DNA from: Elymus sibiricus
Taxonomy: Eukaryota > Streptophyta > Magnoliopsida > Poales > Poaceae
Assembly: GCA_039707655.1 (NCBI GenBank)
Contig: CM077673.1
Span: forward strand, 267,696,288-267,760,287
Direction of reading: 5' to 3'
DNA length: 64,000 nucleotides
In this document: piece after piece, positions 1 through 11,108 of the stretch
How the letters are laid out: every line of letters starts with the position of its first letter
Numbering within the stretch: position 1 is the first letter of the stretch
Notes under the pieces: generated by a model
The model's input: the letters and a program-made list of their open reading frames with translations, nothing else
The model's database searches: none
Told to the model about the DNA's origin: nothing
Made by a program: the position numbers and the translations under genes

Positions 1-408
1 ATGTCGTCTCAAGATTCCAATGGGGAGAGCTATGTATTGCATTACCTTGCCAATCCCAAGCTCTATGGGGACTTAGATCCTTATGGATTGTTCTCGAAGG
101 AGGAATTAGGAGGCAAGTATGAAGAAGAAAGCTCGGATGAAGAGGAGATCCCCCTGCCTCGACCAGGAGATATGCACGTGGAGTTCAGGAAGTCTAGCCT
201 TCCAAACACAAGGAGACAACCCAAGGTTCTATTTATCCCTTCTCGTTTCCTGCAGGAGAGCAAGCAAGAATTATGTTAAAGGATATTGAAGCTCGAGCAG
301 GAAGTAGATGACCTGAGGGAACAGAACTTTATGCTTAGGAGGAAACTGGACAAGCTTCCAACCCCATCAACAACTCCAACATCACCACCTCCGAAGCAAG
401 GCAACTAA
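1..408 (+). pseudogene. small post-pol ORF of RLG-1, one in-frame stop
   Basis: A frame is open from base 1 to a TAA at 277-279 and continues in the same frame to a TAA at 406-408. The first 92 residues are acidic in the middle (an EEESSDEEEIPLP segment). The 42 residues after the stop look like a short coiled coil (LEQEVDDLREQNFMLRRKL) followed by a Pro/Thr-rich tail. A TAA arising from CAA would explain the break. The true start may lie upstream of the window. I do not recognise the protein. Athila-type elements often carry an extra ORF between pol and the 3' LTR, and this position fits that. Confidence 0.55.
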
Positions 409-1978
409 ACACATGGGTATGGGCACTCCCCTTGGCTTGTGCCAAGCTTGGGGGAGGTGCCCCGGTATCGTATCACCATCACATCTTTTACTTTTATCGT
501 TTTTCTTAGTCCGATCCTTTTGGTTATATCTTGATCTAGTAGAATAGAGTTTTTAGTGTGATCTAGTTTTGAGTTTTGCTTTATGTTCCCCCTATGTAAG
601 CAAGTCCGAGAGTTATATAATAAAGAGTAGTTTTGAGTTGAGGGCTTTGCTTGCTTGCTATGAACTTGAGAAAAAGAAATAGAAAGAAGTATAGAATAAA
701 AGCAAAGAGTATATATGATGATCTTATGGGGAGTGATGAGTTCACATATAAGAAGTATGTCGATTGAAATTTGTTGTGAGTTGGCAAACATAGCTATTGG
801 TCATTGTTGCAATTAAAAGGAAGTAATTAAGAAAGAGAGGTTCACATATAAATATATTATCTTGGACATCTTTTATGATTGTGAGCACTCATTAAAATAT
901 TATATGTTAAGAAGTTAATGTTGGACAAGGAAGACAACATAATGAGTTATGTTTGCTTATTTCCGAATAGAAGTTATATGGTTATAGATCCTCTAACATG
1001 TGTTGCTTGCTTCCACCCCATATCAGCCAAAACTTCCGCACCAAGTAGAGATACTACTTGTGCATCCAAACACCTTTAACCCAGTTTTGCCATGAGAGTC
1101 CACCATACCTACCTATGGATTGAGTAAGATCCTTCAAGTAAGTTGTCATCGGTGCAAGCGATAAAAATTGCTCTTTAAATATGTGTGATCTATTAGTGTG
1201 AGGAAAATAAACTTTATACGAACTTGTGATATGGAAGAAATAAAAGCGACGGACTGCATAATAAAGTTCTTTATCACAAGGGGCAATATAAAGTGACGTT
1301 CTTTTGCATTAAGGGATTGTGCATCCAACTATAAAAGCGAATGACAACCTCTGCTTCCCTCTGCGAAGGGCCTATCTGCTACTTTTATTTTCTAGTACTT
1401 ACCTTTATGCAAGAGTCATGGTGATTTTCACCACTTCCTTTATTTCGCATTTATCTCTTGGCAAGCGGCGTGTGCTAGGGAATGATCTAGACACATATAT
1501 CCACTTGGATGTGGGTGAGCATGAGTTATTTCTGTTAACATTACCCTTGAGGTAAATAGTTGGGAGGCAAAACTATAAGCCCCTATCTTTCTTTGTGTCC
1601 GATTGAAGCTTTGACCTCATAGGTACCGCGTGAGTGTTAGCAATTATGAAAGATTATAAGATGATTGAGTATGTGGATTTGCTTTGCAAGCTCTCATATT
1701 GACTCTTTCCTACGTTATGATAAATTGGAATTGCTTCAATGACTGAGATCATAGTTTGTTGGTTCTCAATAGATTTCTTGATTCATACTTTACCTTGTGA
1801 ATGAATTGTACTCTAGCATAAGAAATTATATGTCAATATATGTTGCTGTTCTAAAGATGATCATGATGCCCTCATGTCCGTATTTTATTTTATCGACACC
1901 TCTATCTCTAAACATATGGGCATATTTATCGATTTCGGCTTTCGCTTGAGGACAAGCGAGGTCTAAGCTTGGGGGAGT
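409..1978 (+). other. non-coding 3' internal region of RLG-1
   Basis: There is no convincing ORF here; the small ORFs are random in an AT-rich stretch. Two purine tracts stand out: CAAGCTTGGGGGAG near 444-457 and TAAGCTTGGGGGAG at about 1964-1977. The second lies directly against the LTR and is the expected primer for plus-strand synthesis. The first lies about 1.5 kb upstream. Confidence 0.6.
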
Positions 1979-3502
1979 TGATACGTCCATTTTGAATCAT
2001 GCTTTTATATTGATATTTATTGCATTATGGGCTGTTATTGCACATCATGGTACAATACTTATGCCTTTTCTCTCTTATTTTCCAAGGTTTACATGAAGAG
2101 GGAGAATGCCGACAGCTGGAATTCTGGACTGGAAAAGGAGCAAATCTGAGATACCTATTCTTCACAACTCCAAAAGTCCTGAAAATCTACGGAGAATTAT
2201 TTTGGAATTTATAAAAAATATTGGGTGAAAGAAATACATCAGGGGACCCACCAGGTGGCCACAAGCCAGGGGGCGCGCCCTACCCCCCTGGGCGCGCCCT
2301 GCAGGCTTGTGGGCCACCTGGCAGGCCTCCGGTGCCCATCTTCTGCTATATGGAGGGTTTTGACCTGGAAAAAATCATAAGGGAGCTTTCGGGATGAAGC
2401 GCCGCCGTCTCGAGGCGGAACTTGGACAGAACCAATCTAGGGCTCCGGCGGAGCTGTTCTGCCGGGGAAACTTCCCTCCCGGAGGGGGAAATCGAAGCCA
2501 TCGTCATCACCAACGATCCTCTCATCGAGAGGGGGTCAATCTCCATCAACATCTTCATCAGCACCATCCCCTCTCCAAACCCTAGTTCATCTCTTGTATC
2601 TGATCTTTGTCTCAAAACCGCAGATTGGTATCTGTGGGTTGCTAGTAGTGTTGATTACTCCTTGTAGTTGATGCTAGTTGGTTTACTTGGTGGAAGATCA
2701 TATGTTCAGATCCTTAATGATAATTAATACTCCTCTGATTATGAACATGAATATGCTTTGTGAGTAGTTACGTTTGTTCCTGAGGACATGGGATAAGTCT
2801 TGTTATAAGTAATCATGTGAATTTGGTATTCGTTCGATATTTTGATGAGATGTATGTTGTCTCTCCTCTAGTGGTGTTATGTGAACGTCGACTACATGAC
2901 ACTTCACCATTATTTGGGCCTAGAGGAAGGCATTGGGAAGTAATAAGTAGATGATGGGTTACTAGAGTGACAGAAGCTTAAACCCTAGTTTATGTGTTGC
3001 TTCGTAAGGGGCTGATTTGGATCCACATGTTTCATGCTATGGTTAGATTTATCTTAATTCTTCTTTCGTAGTTGCGGATGCTTGCGAGAGGGGTTAATCA
3101 TAAGTGGGAGGTTTTTCCAAGTAAGGACAGCACCCAAGCACCGGTCCACCCACATATCAAATTATCAAAGTAACGAACGCGAATCATATGAGCATGATGA
3201 AAACTAGCTTGACAGAAATTACCATGTGTCCTCGGGAGCGCTTTGCTTTATATAAGAGTTTGTCCAGGCTTGTCCTTTGCTACAAAAGGGATTGGGCCAC
3301 CTTGCTGCACCTTTATTACAATTGTTACTTGCTACCCGTTACGAATTACCTTATCACAAAACTATCTGTTACCGATAATTTCAGTGCTTGCAGAGAATAC
3401 CTTACTGAAAACCGCTTGTCATTTCCTTCTCCTCCTCGTTGGGTTCAACACTCTTACTTATCGAAAGGACTACGATAGATCCCCTTTACTTGTGGGTCAT
3501 CA
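1979..3502 (+). repeat. 3' LTR of RLG-1 (1524 bp)
   Basis: It starts TGATACGTCC directly after the polypurine tract and ends TGTGGGTCATCA, giving the TG...CA termini of an LTR. It contains a GC-rich patch with GGGCGCGCCC motifs around 2270-2305 and a weak TATA-like CTATATGG near 2344. ORFs predicted inside it on both strands overlap each other and are not genes. Confidence 0.85.
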
Positions 3503-4395
3503 AGACTCTTTTCTCGCACTGCTGAGACTCCTATGGAGCTCAATGTTCACCTTTGTACTTCTGATGGTGAGCCCTTATCTGATCCGACGCGTTATCGTCA
3601 TCTTGTTGGAGTCTTGTGTATCTTGCTGTCACTCGTCCGGATATCTCATATCATGTCCATATTCTGAGTCAGTTTGTTTTTGCTCCCACTTCAGTTCACT
3701 ATAGTCACCTTCTTCGTGTTCTGCGATATCTTCGTGGCACGATCTCTCATCGTCTTCTTTTTCCCCGTTCCAGCTCGTTGCAGCTCCAGGCCTATTCGGA
3801 TGCTACGTGGGCTAGTGATCCTACGGATTGCCGTTCACTTTCTGCCTACTGTGTTTTTCTTGGTGGTTCTTCATTTCCTGGAAGACGAGGAAACAGACTA
3901 CAGTTTCCCGTTCGAGTGCAGAGGCAGAGTTACGAGTTATGGCTCTTCTGACAGCAGAGGTGACTTGGTTACGATGGTTACTGGAGGATTTTGGTGTTTC
4001 TGTTACTACACCTACCACCCTCTTGTCGGACAGCATAAGTGCTATCAGTATTGCACGGGACCCCGTGAAGCATGAGCTTACCAAGCATATTGGTGTTGAT
4101 GCTTCTTGCGTGCGCGCTGCTTTGCGGGATCATGTTATTGCTCTTCAGTATGTGCCTTCCGAGTTACAGCTAGCGGACTTCTTCACGAAGGCTCAGACTA
4201 GAGCGCAACATGGATATCACCTCTCCAAACTCAGTGTTGTGGATCCACCATGAGTTTGAGGGGGGGTGTTAGAGTTATATTAGTGACGTCTTTTGGCCTT
4301 TTACATTCTAGTCTCTTGGCATCCTTTTGTAGACTTTTGGCTTCTCATGTATGTGCATATATGATGGCTTTGGCATCATAATAATATAAGTTGCT
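3503..4395 (+). mobile_element. RLC-1: Copia fragment interrupted by RLG-1
   Basis: This is a 0.9-kb piece of a Copia element: the end of RT/RNase H, a purine tract (GAGTTTGAGGGGGGG, 4252-4266) and about 130 bp of an LTR that begins TGTTAGAGTT at 4267. The left end is cut by the RLG-1 insertion. The right end changes near 4390-4400 into minus-strand sequence of another Gypsy element with no LTR end, so it is a deletion junction. Confidence 0.8.
3516..4252 (+). pseudogene. Copia RT C-terminus and RNase H, frameshifted
   Basis: Three frames together give the end of a Ty1/copia polyprotein. Recognisable pieces in order are TPMELNVHLCTSDGEP, LAVTRPDISY, VLRYLRGT, SDATWASDPTDCRSLSAYCVF, then after a frameshift near 3870 TVSRSSAEAEL, KHELTKHIGVDA and LQLADFFTKA, and a stop at 4251-4253. 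The order and spacing match the RNase H end of Copia pol. There are at least two frameshifts (near 3610 and 3870). It is a dead fragment with no product. Confidence 0.85.
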
Positions 4396-5748
4396 ATTCG
4401 AACAAACACCAATATTCCTACTAAGCATAACTACTCATTAACATGACTCACGTATTACTATCGTCATGTTTCAAAATTATTACAACGAATCAAGTTTAAT
4501 TTGTCCAATGATCTTCATGAAAGTTTTTATTATATCCTCCTTGGATATCTATCACTTTGGGACTAGTTTCATATATTACAATTGCTTTTTGGCAAGCTCA
4601 AACGAATTTGAGTGAAGCACATGAGTATAAAGATTTCATCTCTCAAAAAGGTATAAGTGAAGCATGAGAGGATTTCTTCAAAATTTACATACTCTCAAAT
4701 TAATCAAAGTGAAGCATGAGAGTATTTCTACAAAAGTTTCCAAGCACACCGTGCTCAAAAAGATATAAGTCAGGCACTAGAGCAACTCTATAGCTCAAAA
4801 AGTTTAAGTGAAGCACATAGAGCAATTCTAACAAATCATAGCATGATTTTGACTTTCTCAAATAGGTGTGTACAGCAAGGATACAAAGGAAAAACTAACA
4901 AACAAAGCAAGCAAAGATACAAGACGCTCCAAGCAAAACTCATGATATGTGACGAATAAAAATATAGCTCCAAGTAAAATACCGATGGTCGTTAGAAGAA
5001 AGAGGGGATGCCACTCGGGGGCATCCCCAAGCTTAGTTGCTTGTTTCTCTTTGGATATATCTTGGGGGTGTGGTAGCATCCCCAAGCTTTGGCTTTTACT
5101 ACTCCTTATTCCTTCATCCATCGTGATCTCACCCAAAACTTGAAAACTTCAATCACACAAAACTCAACAAAATCTTCGTGAGATCCGTTAGTATAATAAA
5201 GCAAATCACTAATTTAGGTGCTGTTGCAAACCCATTCAAATTTTATAATTGCATTATACCTACTGTATTTTAACTTTACCACGGTTCATACCCTCCAATA
5301 TAAGCCATAAATTCATCAAAACAAGCACACAATGCAACGAAAACAGAATCTGTCTTAAACAGAACAGTCTGTAGTAATCTGTACTCTAACCATACTTCTG
5401 TAACTCTAAAAATTCTGAAAAATTAGGAAAACATAAGGAAGTTGTATAGCAACACTGTTTTAAAATTTCAGCTCAAGATCACGTTCCAGAAAAAAAAATG
5501 AAAATTCATATACTGGACGCAAAGTTTCCGTTTCAGATTCAGCATCACTTCTACTCATCCTATGAATCATCCTAACGGTTCTACTTGGCACAAACACTAA
5601 ATAAACCATAAAAACACAATCATAACAAAGGCATAATTGTGTCAACACACAAAAACATAAAGGAAAAAGGAAAAATTTAGTCATTCATTGGGTTGCCTCC
5701 CAACAAGCGCTATCGTTTTACGCCCCTAGCTAGGCATATTGGATAGAT
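4396..5748 (-). other. non-coding 3' internal region of RLG-2
   Basis: This is AT-rich with no credible ORF. It contains degenerate repeats of an AAGTGAAGCA-type motif (about 4600-4815) and a perfect hairpin, GGGGATGCC then GGCATCCCC, near 5006-5031, followed by CCAAGCTTAG. A second CATCCCCAAGCTTTGG lies near 5078-5094. On the minus strand these read as AAGCTTGGGGATG tracts resembling the polypurine tracts of RLG-1. Confidence 0.5.
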
Positions 5749-6564
5749 TCAAGTATTGTCATCTTTGGTTTTCAACTCTTCAATCACGCAACTAGATTTC
5801 TTCAAAGATTTAGCATGCATATTTTTAACGATAACACTCCTAGGAAGAAAACCAAAAAATCCATTCTTGTAAATAGGATCTCTTATGATTTCAACAAAGT
5901 CGGGATAAATACTAATCATTTTAAGATCTCCCTGGTGGCCACTAGGTGTAGCAACTTTGTTCTTAGTGACTTGCGTGGTCTTGCCAATTTTTACGGGAGT
6001 TTTTTCAATAGACTTGAAAGAAGAAAAAGACGAACCCAAATTACTAAAGATCTCTTCCAACTTATCAATACGGTAAGGACTTTCTTCTACCCTTTCGTTA
6101 ACCACGGTTTATTTTGCCTTTAGTAATTTAATGGCATCTCCCGCCTTAGATCTAATTTTATTAGCAAGATTGTACATCTTTTTATCTAGATCATCAAGAT
6201 GTTCTTTAGTAATCATTTTCTTTTCAATAGCATCTAATCTCTCCATAACGTGTTCGAGAGTTAAAGTTGTTTCATTGATCATGATAGGTGGTGATCCCAC
6301 TAAACTTCCCAAAGCATTAAAAGCATCCAAAGATGGAGACATCAAGATATTCCCACCGGTAATCGTATCAAGGACAAATCTATACCAAGTGGTGATGCCC
6401 ACATAAAAACTGCGAAGAACAACAACGGTAGATTGCTTATGGATAGATCTATTATGAGCATTGCAAATCCTATACCAAGCATCTTTTAGGTTCTCCCCTC
6501 CCCTCTGCTTAAAATTAAGAACCTCATTATCGGGAGTACACGCAACAAAGGTAGAACTAGCCAT
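5749..6564 (-). pseudogene. gag-like protein of RLG-2, one in-frame stop
   Basis: The minus-strand frame starts at an ATG at 6562-6564 (MASSTFVACTPDNEV...) and runs to 5749, about 271 codons, with one TAA at 6109-6111. I prefer this Met to the upstream open frame because the upstream stretch crosses the primer-binding site and LTR end. The N-terminal part (FKQRGGENLKDAWYRICNAH) fits a plant retrotransposon capsid domain. The middle (LEHVMERLDAIEKKM, LDDLDKKMYNLANKI) looks like a coiled coil. There is no zinc knuckle. It would have formed virus-like particles in the cytoplasm if expressed. Confidence 0.7.
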
Positions 6565-6773
6565 AATGACTAGGCAAGAGATCCGGTGAGAAAAAGGGCA
6601 AACGAAAAAGAGGGCGAATAGAATGGCAAATTGGTGAAGTGGGGGAGAGGAAAACGAGAGGCAAACGGCAAATAATGTAATTGCAAGGAGATGAGATTTG
6701 TGATTAGGAACCTGGTAGATGATGATGGAGTCCCCTTGGCGCCTACGATAGGCACGTAGAAGAGACCACTTCC

Positions 6774-6791
6774 TCCCCGGCAACGGCGTCA
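6774..6791 (-). other. primer-binding site of RLG-2 (tRNA-Asp type)
   Basis: The minus strand reads TGACGCCGTTGCCGGGGA. This differs by one base from the complement of the 3' end of plant tRNA-Asp (TGGCGCC...), ten bases inside the LTR edge at 6802. Confidence 0.75.
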
Positions 6792-6801
6792 GAAATTCCT
6801 T

Positions 6802-8375
6802 TGACGTGGCTTGAGACTGCGTCGGTATTTCCCCAAAGAGGAAGGGATGATGCAGCACCGCGACGGTAAGTATTTCCCTTAGTTATGAAACCAAGGTTAT
6901 CGAACCATTAGGAGGATCACCACCACCCAATAAGCAGCACCTGCACACAAACAACAAATGCTTGCAACCCGACGCGAAAGAGAGCTTGTCAATCTCTGTA
7001 CGGTAAAAAGATAGATTAGGTAATGATAGATAGGAGAGATAGATCTCTCAAGAACACAAATAAAAAGAGTAAATATGCAGCAATATGTTTTGGGGTTTTT
7101 GATTTTGTAGATCTAAAAATAAAGATTGCAAAAACGTAGATCGGAAAGCAATATGTTGGAAAAGTAGACCCGGGGGCCGTAGGGTTCGCTAGTGGCTTCT
7201 CTCATGAGTATAGCGCATGGTGGGTGAACAAATTAATGTTGGGCAATTGATAGAAAATCGAATAGTCATGACGATATCCAAGGCGATGATCATTATATAG
7301 GCATCACGTCCAAGATAGATAGACCGACTCCTGCCTGCATCTACCTCTATTACTCCACACATCGACCGCTATCCAGCATGCATCTAGTGTATTAAGTTCA
7401 TGGAAAAACGGAGTAATGCAATAAGAACGATGACATGATGTAGACAAGATCTATTCATGTAGGAATAGACCCCATCTTGTTATCCTTAATAGCAACGATA
7501 CATGTGTGTCTTGCTGCCCCTTCTGTCACTGGGAAAGAACACTACAAGATCGAACCCATCACAAAGCACCTCTTCCCATGGCAAGAAACATCGATCTAGT
7601 TGGCCTAACTAAACCAAATATTCGAAGAAGAAATACGATGCTATAAGCAATCATGCATATAAGAGATCAAAGAAGACTCAAATAATATTCATGGATAGAA
7701 ACTGATCATGAACTCAAAATTCATAGGATCCCAACAAACACACCGCAAAAGTTTACATCAAATAGATCTCCAATAGACCATTGTATTGAGAATCATAAGA
7801 GAGAGAGAAGAAGCCATCTAGCTACTTCCTACGGACCCGTAGGTCTATGGTGGACTACTCACGCATCATCGGAGAGGCACCTATGAGGAAGATGAACCCC
7901 TCCGTGATGGTGTTTAGATTGGATCTCACGGTTCTGGAACTTGCGGCGGCTGGAATTGTGTTTCGTCGACTCCTCTAGGGTTTTCCGTATATTTGAGAAT
8001 ATATAGGCATCAGAGGCGGTGCGAAAGGGGGCCGAGGAGGGTGCAACCCATCAGGGCACGTCGGGGCTCCCCTGGCGCGCCCTGGTGGGTTGTGCTCTCC
8101 ACAGCCCACCTCTCCGGCAGTTGTTTGGCCCACTGGGTGTCTTCTGGTCCAGAAAAAATCTCCAAAAAGTTTCGTCGCGATTGGACTCCGTTTGGTATTG
8201 ATTTTCTGCGAAGTAAAAAACAAGCAAAAACAGCAACTGGCACTTTGGCACTATGTCAATATGTTAGTCCCAAAAAATGATATAAAGTTGTTATAAAATG
8301 ATTGTAAAACATCCAAGAATGATAATATAACAGCATGGAACAAGCAAAAATTATAGATACGTTGGAGACGTATCA
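6802..8375 (-). repeat. 5' LTR of RLG-2 (1574 bp)
   Basis: On the minus strand it begins TGATACGTCTCCAACGTATC (8375 leftward) and ends ACGTCA next to the primer site. A TATA box (CCTATATATTC on the minus strand, about 8000-8010) lies where an LTR promoter is expected. The flanking bases on the right are GTCTT. The long overlapping ORFs between 7975 and 8296 lie in this LTR and are not genes. Confidence 0.8.
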
Positions 8376-8397
8376 GTCTTCTAGGTGACTCTTCTCT

Positions 8398-9288
8398 TCA
8401 TTTGTAGGGAGCCGTGCACTCATTGGAGTAGTGTCCGGGCTTCCCACAATTGTAGCAGTTTCGGTCACGACTTGACGAATGCTTCTCTTCATATCTTGAG
8501 TTGGAGCTTTGTTCTTTGCCTCTATTCTTATAGAACTTGTTGAATTTCTTGACCATGAGGCTTATCTCTTCATTGGTGACAAGGTTGTCGCTTGAAGTTG
8601 CGGGAGCATCACTTGTAGCTTTGTAAGCACCGCTAGACTTGTTGTGAAGCTCTTCTTTGTCTTTAAGTGTCATCTCATGAGCAACAATCCTTCCAATGAC
8701 TTCCGTAGGCTTGAGATCTTTGTATTTGGGCATCATTTGGATCAATGTGCACACGGTGTCGAATCTCTCATCCAAAGCTCTAAGTATCTTCTTGATGATG
8801 AATTTGTCGGTCATTTCTTCGCTTCCTAAGCCGGCAATCTCATTGGTGATGAGAGCTAGCCTAGAGTACATCTCTGCGACTCCTTCACCATCCTTCATCT
8901 TGAACTTGTCAAGCTGACTTTGAAGAACGTCCAATTTGAATTCTCTCACGGATTCGGTACCTTCATGCATATCAACCAAAGTATCCCAAATTTCCTTGGC
9001 ATTCTCAAGATGGCTGATTTTATTGAATTCTTTGGGGCATAGGCAGTTGAAGAGAATGTCACATGCTTGAGCATTGTATTGCAACATCTTCAATTTTTCC
9101 GCGGCCGCTTCACGATCCGGTTCCTTTCCACCACCAAAGAATTCACCTTGCAATCCAACACGAACAACAGCCCAAACGGCAGGGTTATGACCAAGAATAT
9201 GCATTTTCATTTTGTGCTTCCAACTAGCAAAATTTGTGCCATCAAAGTACAGACCTCTACGGTCATAATTTCCCTCACTAGACGCCAT
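8398..9288 (-). CDS. Copia gag protein (UBN2-type, zinc knuckle)
   Basis: This is an open 296-codon frame starting MASSEGNYDRRGLYFDGTNF, the usual start of plant Copia gag proteins. The DUF4219-like N-terminus (YFDGTNFASWKHKMKMHIL) is followed by the UBN2/gag domain (AKEIWDTLVDMHEGT, LDVLQSQLDKFKMKDGE, LRALDERFDTVC) at about residues 60-215. A CCHC zinc knuckle C-YN-C-GKPG-H-YSNE-C lies near the C-terminus. The capsid packages the element RNA in the cytoplasm. The frame is undamaged, which suggests that this copy is younger than RLG-A and RLG-B. The rest of the polyprotein is missing because RLG-2 cuts the element at 8376. Confidence 0.85.
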   Translation of the reverse strand: MASSEGNYDRRGLYFDGTNFASWKHKMKMHILGHNPAVWAVVRVGLQGEFFGGGKEPDREAAAEKLKMLQYNAQACDILFNCLCPKEFNKISHLENAKEIWDTLVDMHEGTESVREFKLDVLQSQLDKFKMKDGEGVAEMYSRLALITNEIAGLGSEEMTDKFIIKKILRALDERFDTVCTLIQMMPKYKDLKPTEVIGRIVAHEMTLKDKEELHNKSSGAYKATSDAPATSSDNLVTNEEISLMVKKFNKFYKNRGKEQSSNSRYEEKHSSSRDRNCYNCGKPGHYSNECTAPYK

Positions 9289-9321
9289 ACTCTCCTAGGT
9301 TGTGAGACCGATGCAATGGAG

Positions 9322-9339
9322 ACCAAAGCGCTGATACCA
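9322..9339 (-). other. primer-binding site of RLC-2 (initiator tRNA-Met)
   Basis: The minus strand reads TGGTATCAGCGCTTTGG, one mismatch from the usual Copia site TGGTATCAGAGC, two bases inside the LTR edge at 9342. Confidence 0.8.
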
Positions 9340-9341
9340 CT

Positions 9342-10845
9342 TGTAGCATCGAAAGTATGTCTAGAGGAGGGTGATTAGACTACTTGAGCAAATAAAAGTC
9401 CTACCTTTTCCCAATTTAAAGTGTTGGCAGATTTTAGCAATGATAGCAATTCAAGTACACCCTACACATGCATGTCTAAGAGTATAGCAGCGGAAAGTAA
9501 CAACAAGCATATGTAGTAGAAGGTAGGGAGGAAGATCAAACGCAATTTGAAGACACGAAGATTTTTCCCGTGGTTCCGATAGGTGGTGCTATCATACGTC
9601 CACGTTTATGGAGTCTTCAACCCACGGAGGGTAACGGTCGCGAGAGTCCACGGAGGGCTCCACCCATAAGGGTCCACGAAGTAGCAACCTCAACAATTCC
9701 ATAACGGCTTCCGTCCACGAAGGACTAGCCTCACTATGGGTAGATCTTCACGAAGTAGGCGATCTCCTTGCCCGTACAAACTTCTTGGTTCAACTCCACA
9801 ACACGAAGTAGGAGGCTCCCAAGTGACACCTAACCAATCTAGGAGGCACCACCCTCCAAAAGGTAATAGGCTCGGTAATGTCGATGAACTCCTTGCTCTT
9901 GTGCTTCAAGATGATAGACTCCTCAACACACAATCACTCTCTCACAGATTTGGCTTTGGTGGAAGAGATTGATTTGGTGGAAAGCAACTTGGGGAGGCTA
10001 GAGATCAAGATTCATATGGATGGAGTGGAATGGCTTGATCTCAACACATGAGTAGGTGGCTCTCTCTCAGAAAATTGGATGGGGCAAGTATGGAAAAGTT
10101 CTGAGTGCTTCTCATTCGAGTGGGTGGTGGTGAAGGGGTATATATAGGCATCTCCAAAAATCCAACCGTTACACCTAAAGTGACCAACTCGGTGACACCG
10201 AAGTATAAAACTCGGTGGTACCGAGTTGCTCCAAAGGTAGCAACTTTTGAATCTCGGTGAGACCGATACAAAGATCTCGGCAGTACTGATTAGGTGACCA
10301 ACGGTTAGTTTCCACAACTCGGTGACGCCGATCCAAAATCTTGGAAATTCCAATTTTAAGAATCGAGGTAACAGAAAGTTGGCAAGCTGAACTCGGTGGC
10401 ACCGAAGCAGAATCGTTTGCACCGAAGATCTAGGGTTTTGCATGGGTCTGTCTGAGGTGGGAATCGGTGGGACCGAGTGGAAAATATTGGTAGCACCGAT
10501 TTTCATGATAGGCTTGGACAGACTTTTGTGGAAGAGCTTGTGGGTGTTTTTGGTGACTATCACTTGTGCACGTGGAGCATATTGTTCACCAACAGTACCT
10601 TACCCCCTTTTAATAGTATTGGCTTTCCTATGGACTCAAGGTGATTTCTCACAAAGTAAAATGTAGAGTCCTCTTGCTTGAAGCTTTGCCAATCCAATTC
10701 CTTGCATCTAGTGGGTCTCTCCACAATCCTTTTGCTAACCCATCATTGAACTTTTCCTGAAATATACTTGGTGGAAACATTAGTTCAATGACATATATGT
10801 TGTTATTAATTACCAAAACCACCAAGGGAGCAAATGTGCTTTCAA
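9342..10845 (-). repeat. 5' LTR of RLC-2 (1504 bp)
   Basis: On the minus strand it begins TGAAAGCACATTTGCTCCC and ends GATGCTACA. A TATA box (CCTATATATACC, minus strand) lies near 10136-10148. Between about 10180 and 10500 the LTR carries at least eight copies of a short imperfect palindrome of the form CTCGGTGNNACCGAG. The ORFs within it follow from this repeat and are not genes. Confidence 0.8.
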
Positions 10846-11108
10846 GAGTCTGGGTCATAACGTGACTCGTAACATATAATGTCTCTAACTCGCCTTGCTC
10901 CTCAAGCAAGGAAAACCAGTCGGCGCCTTCCGCCCTGTGGGCCTTGAGCCGCCGTATTCATGTGTTGGGCCGCCCAGCGACATAGTCAGCCGCCGCCTTA
11001 CTTATCTTGTCTTCATGACACTACCCAGCTTAAACTTGATCGTAGAGCTGTCAATATGTTAACCCAGCTAAATAGGGCGGGTTACACCGTGAAGTTATAT
11101 CCCCGACA
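10846..11108 (-). repeat. 3' LTR of RLG-A, truncated (263 of 557 bp)
   Basis: It aligns base for base with 20043-20306 and ends in the same TATCCCCGACA. The missing half should lie beyond the RLC-2 insertion. A short purine stretch (minus strand TCTGGGGCC) sits just inside the boundary and may be the polypurine tract. Confidence 0.85.

Larger units (their letters stand above)
1..3502 (+). mobile_element. RLG-1: 3' part of an Athila-like Gypsy retrotransposon
   Basis: This is the 3' end of an LTR retrotransposon that begins before the window. It holds the end of a small ORF, a long non-coding stretch with two AAGCTTGGGGGAG tracts, and a complete 3' LTR that ends in TCATCA. The LTR ends resemble those of the abundant Triticeae group that primes from tRNA-Asp and is usually placed in the Athila lineage (from memory). 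The sequence continues at 3503 inside a Copia RNase H gene, so RLG-1 inserted into that Copia element. The expected 5-bp target duplication would be AGACT at 3503-3507; its partner is outside the window. Confidence 0.85.
4396..8375 (-). mobile_element. RLG-2: pol-less Athila-like Gypsy fragment
   Basis: Read on the minus strand the element has a 5' LTR (8375 to 6802), a tRNA-Asp-type primer site, one gag-like ORF, then about 1.35 kb of non-coding 3' internal sequence. It stops at the junction with RLC-1 without a 3' LTR. Nothing resembling protease, RT or integrase lies between gag and the 3' region. It is therefore either a non-autonomous family member (Sabrina-type elements in Triticeae are described as lacking pol, from memory) or internally deleted. 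Its 5' end abuts a Copia gag at 8376. Confidence 0.75.
8376..10845 (-). mobile_element. RLC-2: 5' end of a Copia retrotransposon
   Basis: The minus strand shows a complete 5' LTR, an initiator-tRNA-Met primer site and an intact gag gene that is cut off at 8376 by RLG-2. It inserted into the 3' LTR of RLG-A: sequence from 10846 onward aligns with the right-hand RLG-A LTR from 20043. The predicted right target duplication is AGAGT (10846-10850). pol and the 3' LTR are missing. Confidence 0.85.

Noticed and set aside
1..408. Envelope-like gene of an Athila element
   Set aside because: The position would fit, but I see no signal peptide, transmembrane segment or other envelope feature in the visible part; it is acidic with a short coiled coil.
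7975..8296. Cluster of six overlapping ORFs
   Set aside because: They lie inside the RLG-2 LTR in a GC-rich patch in conflicting frames.
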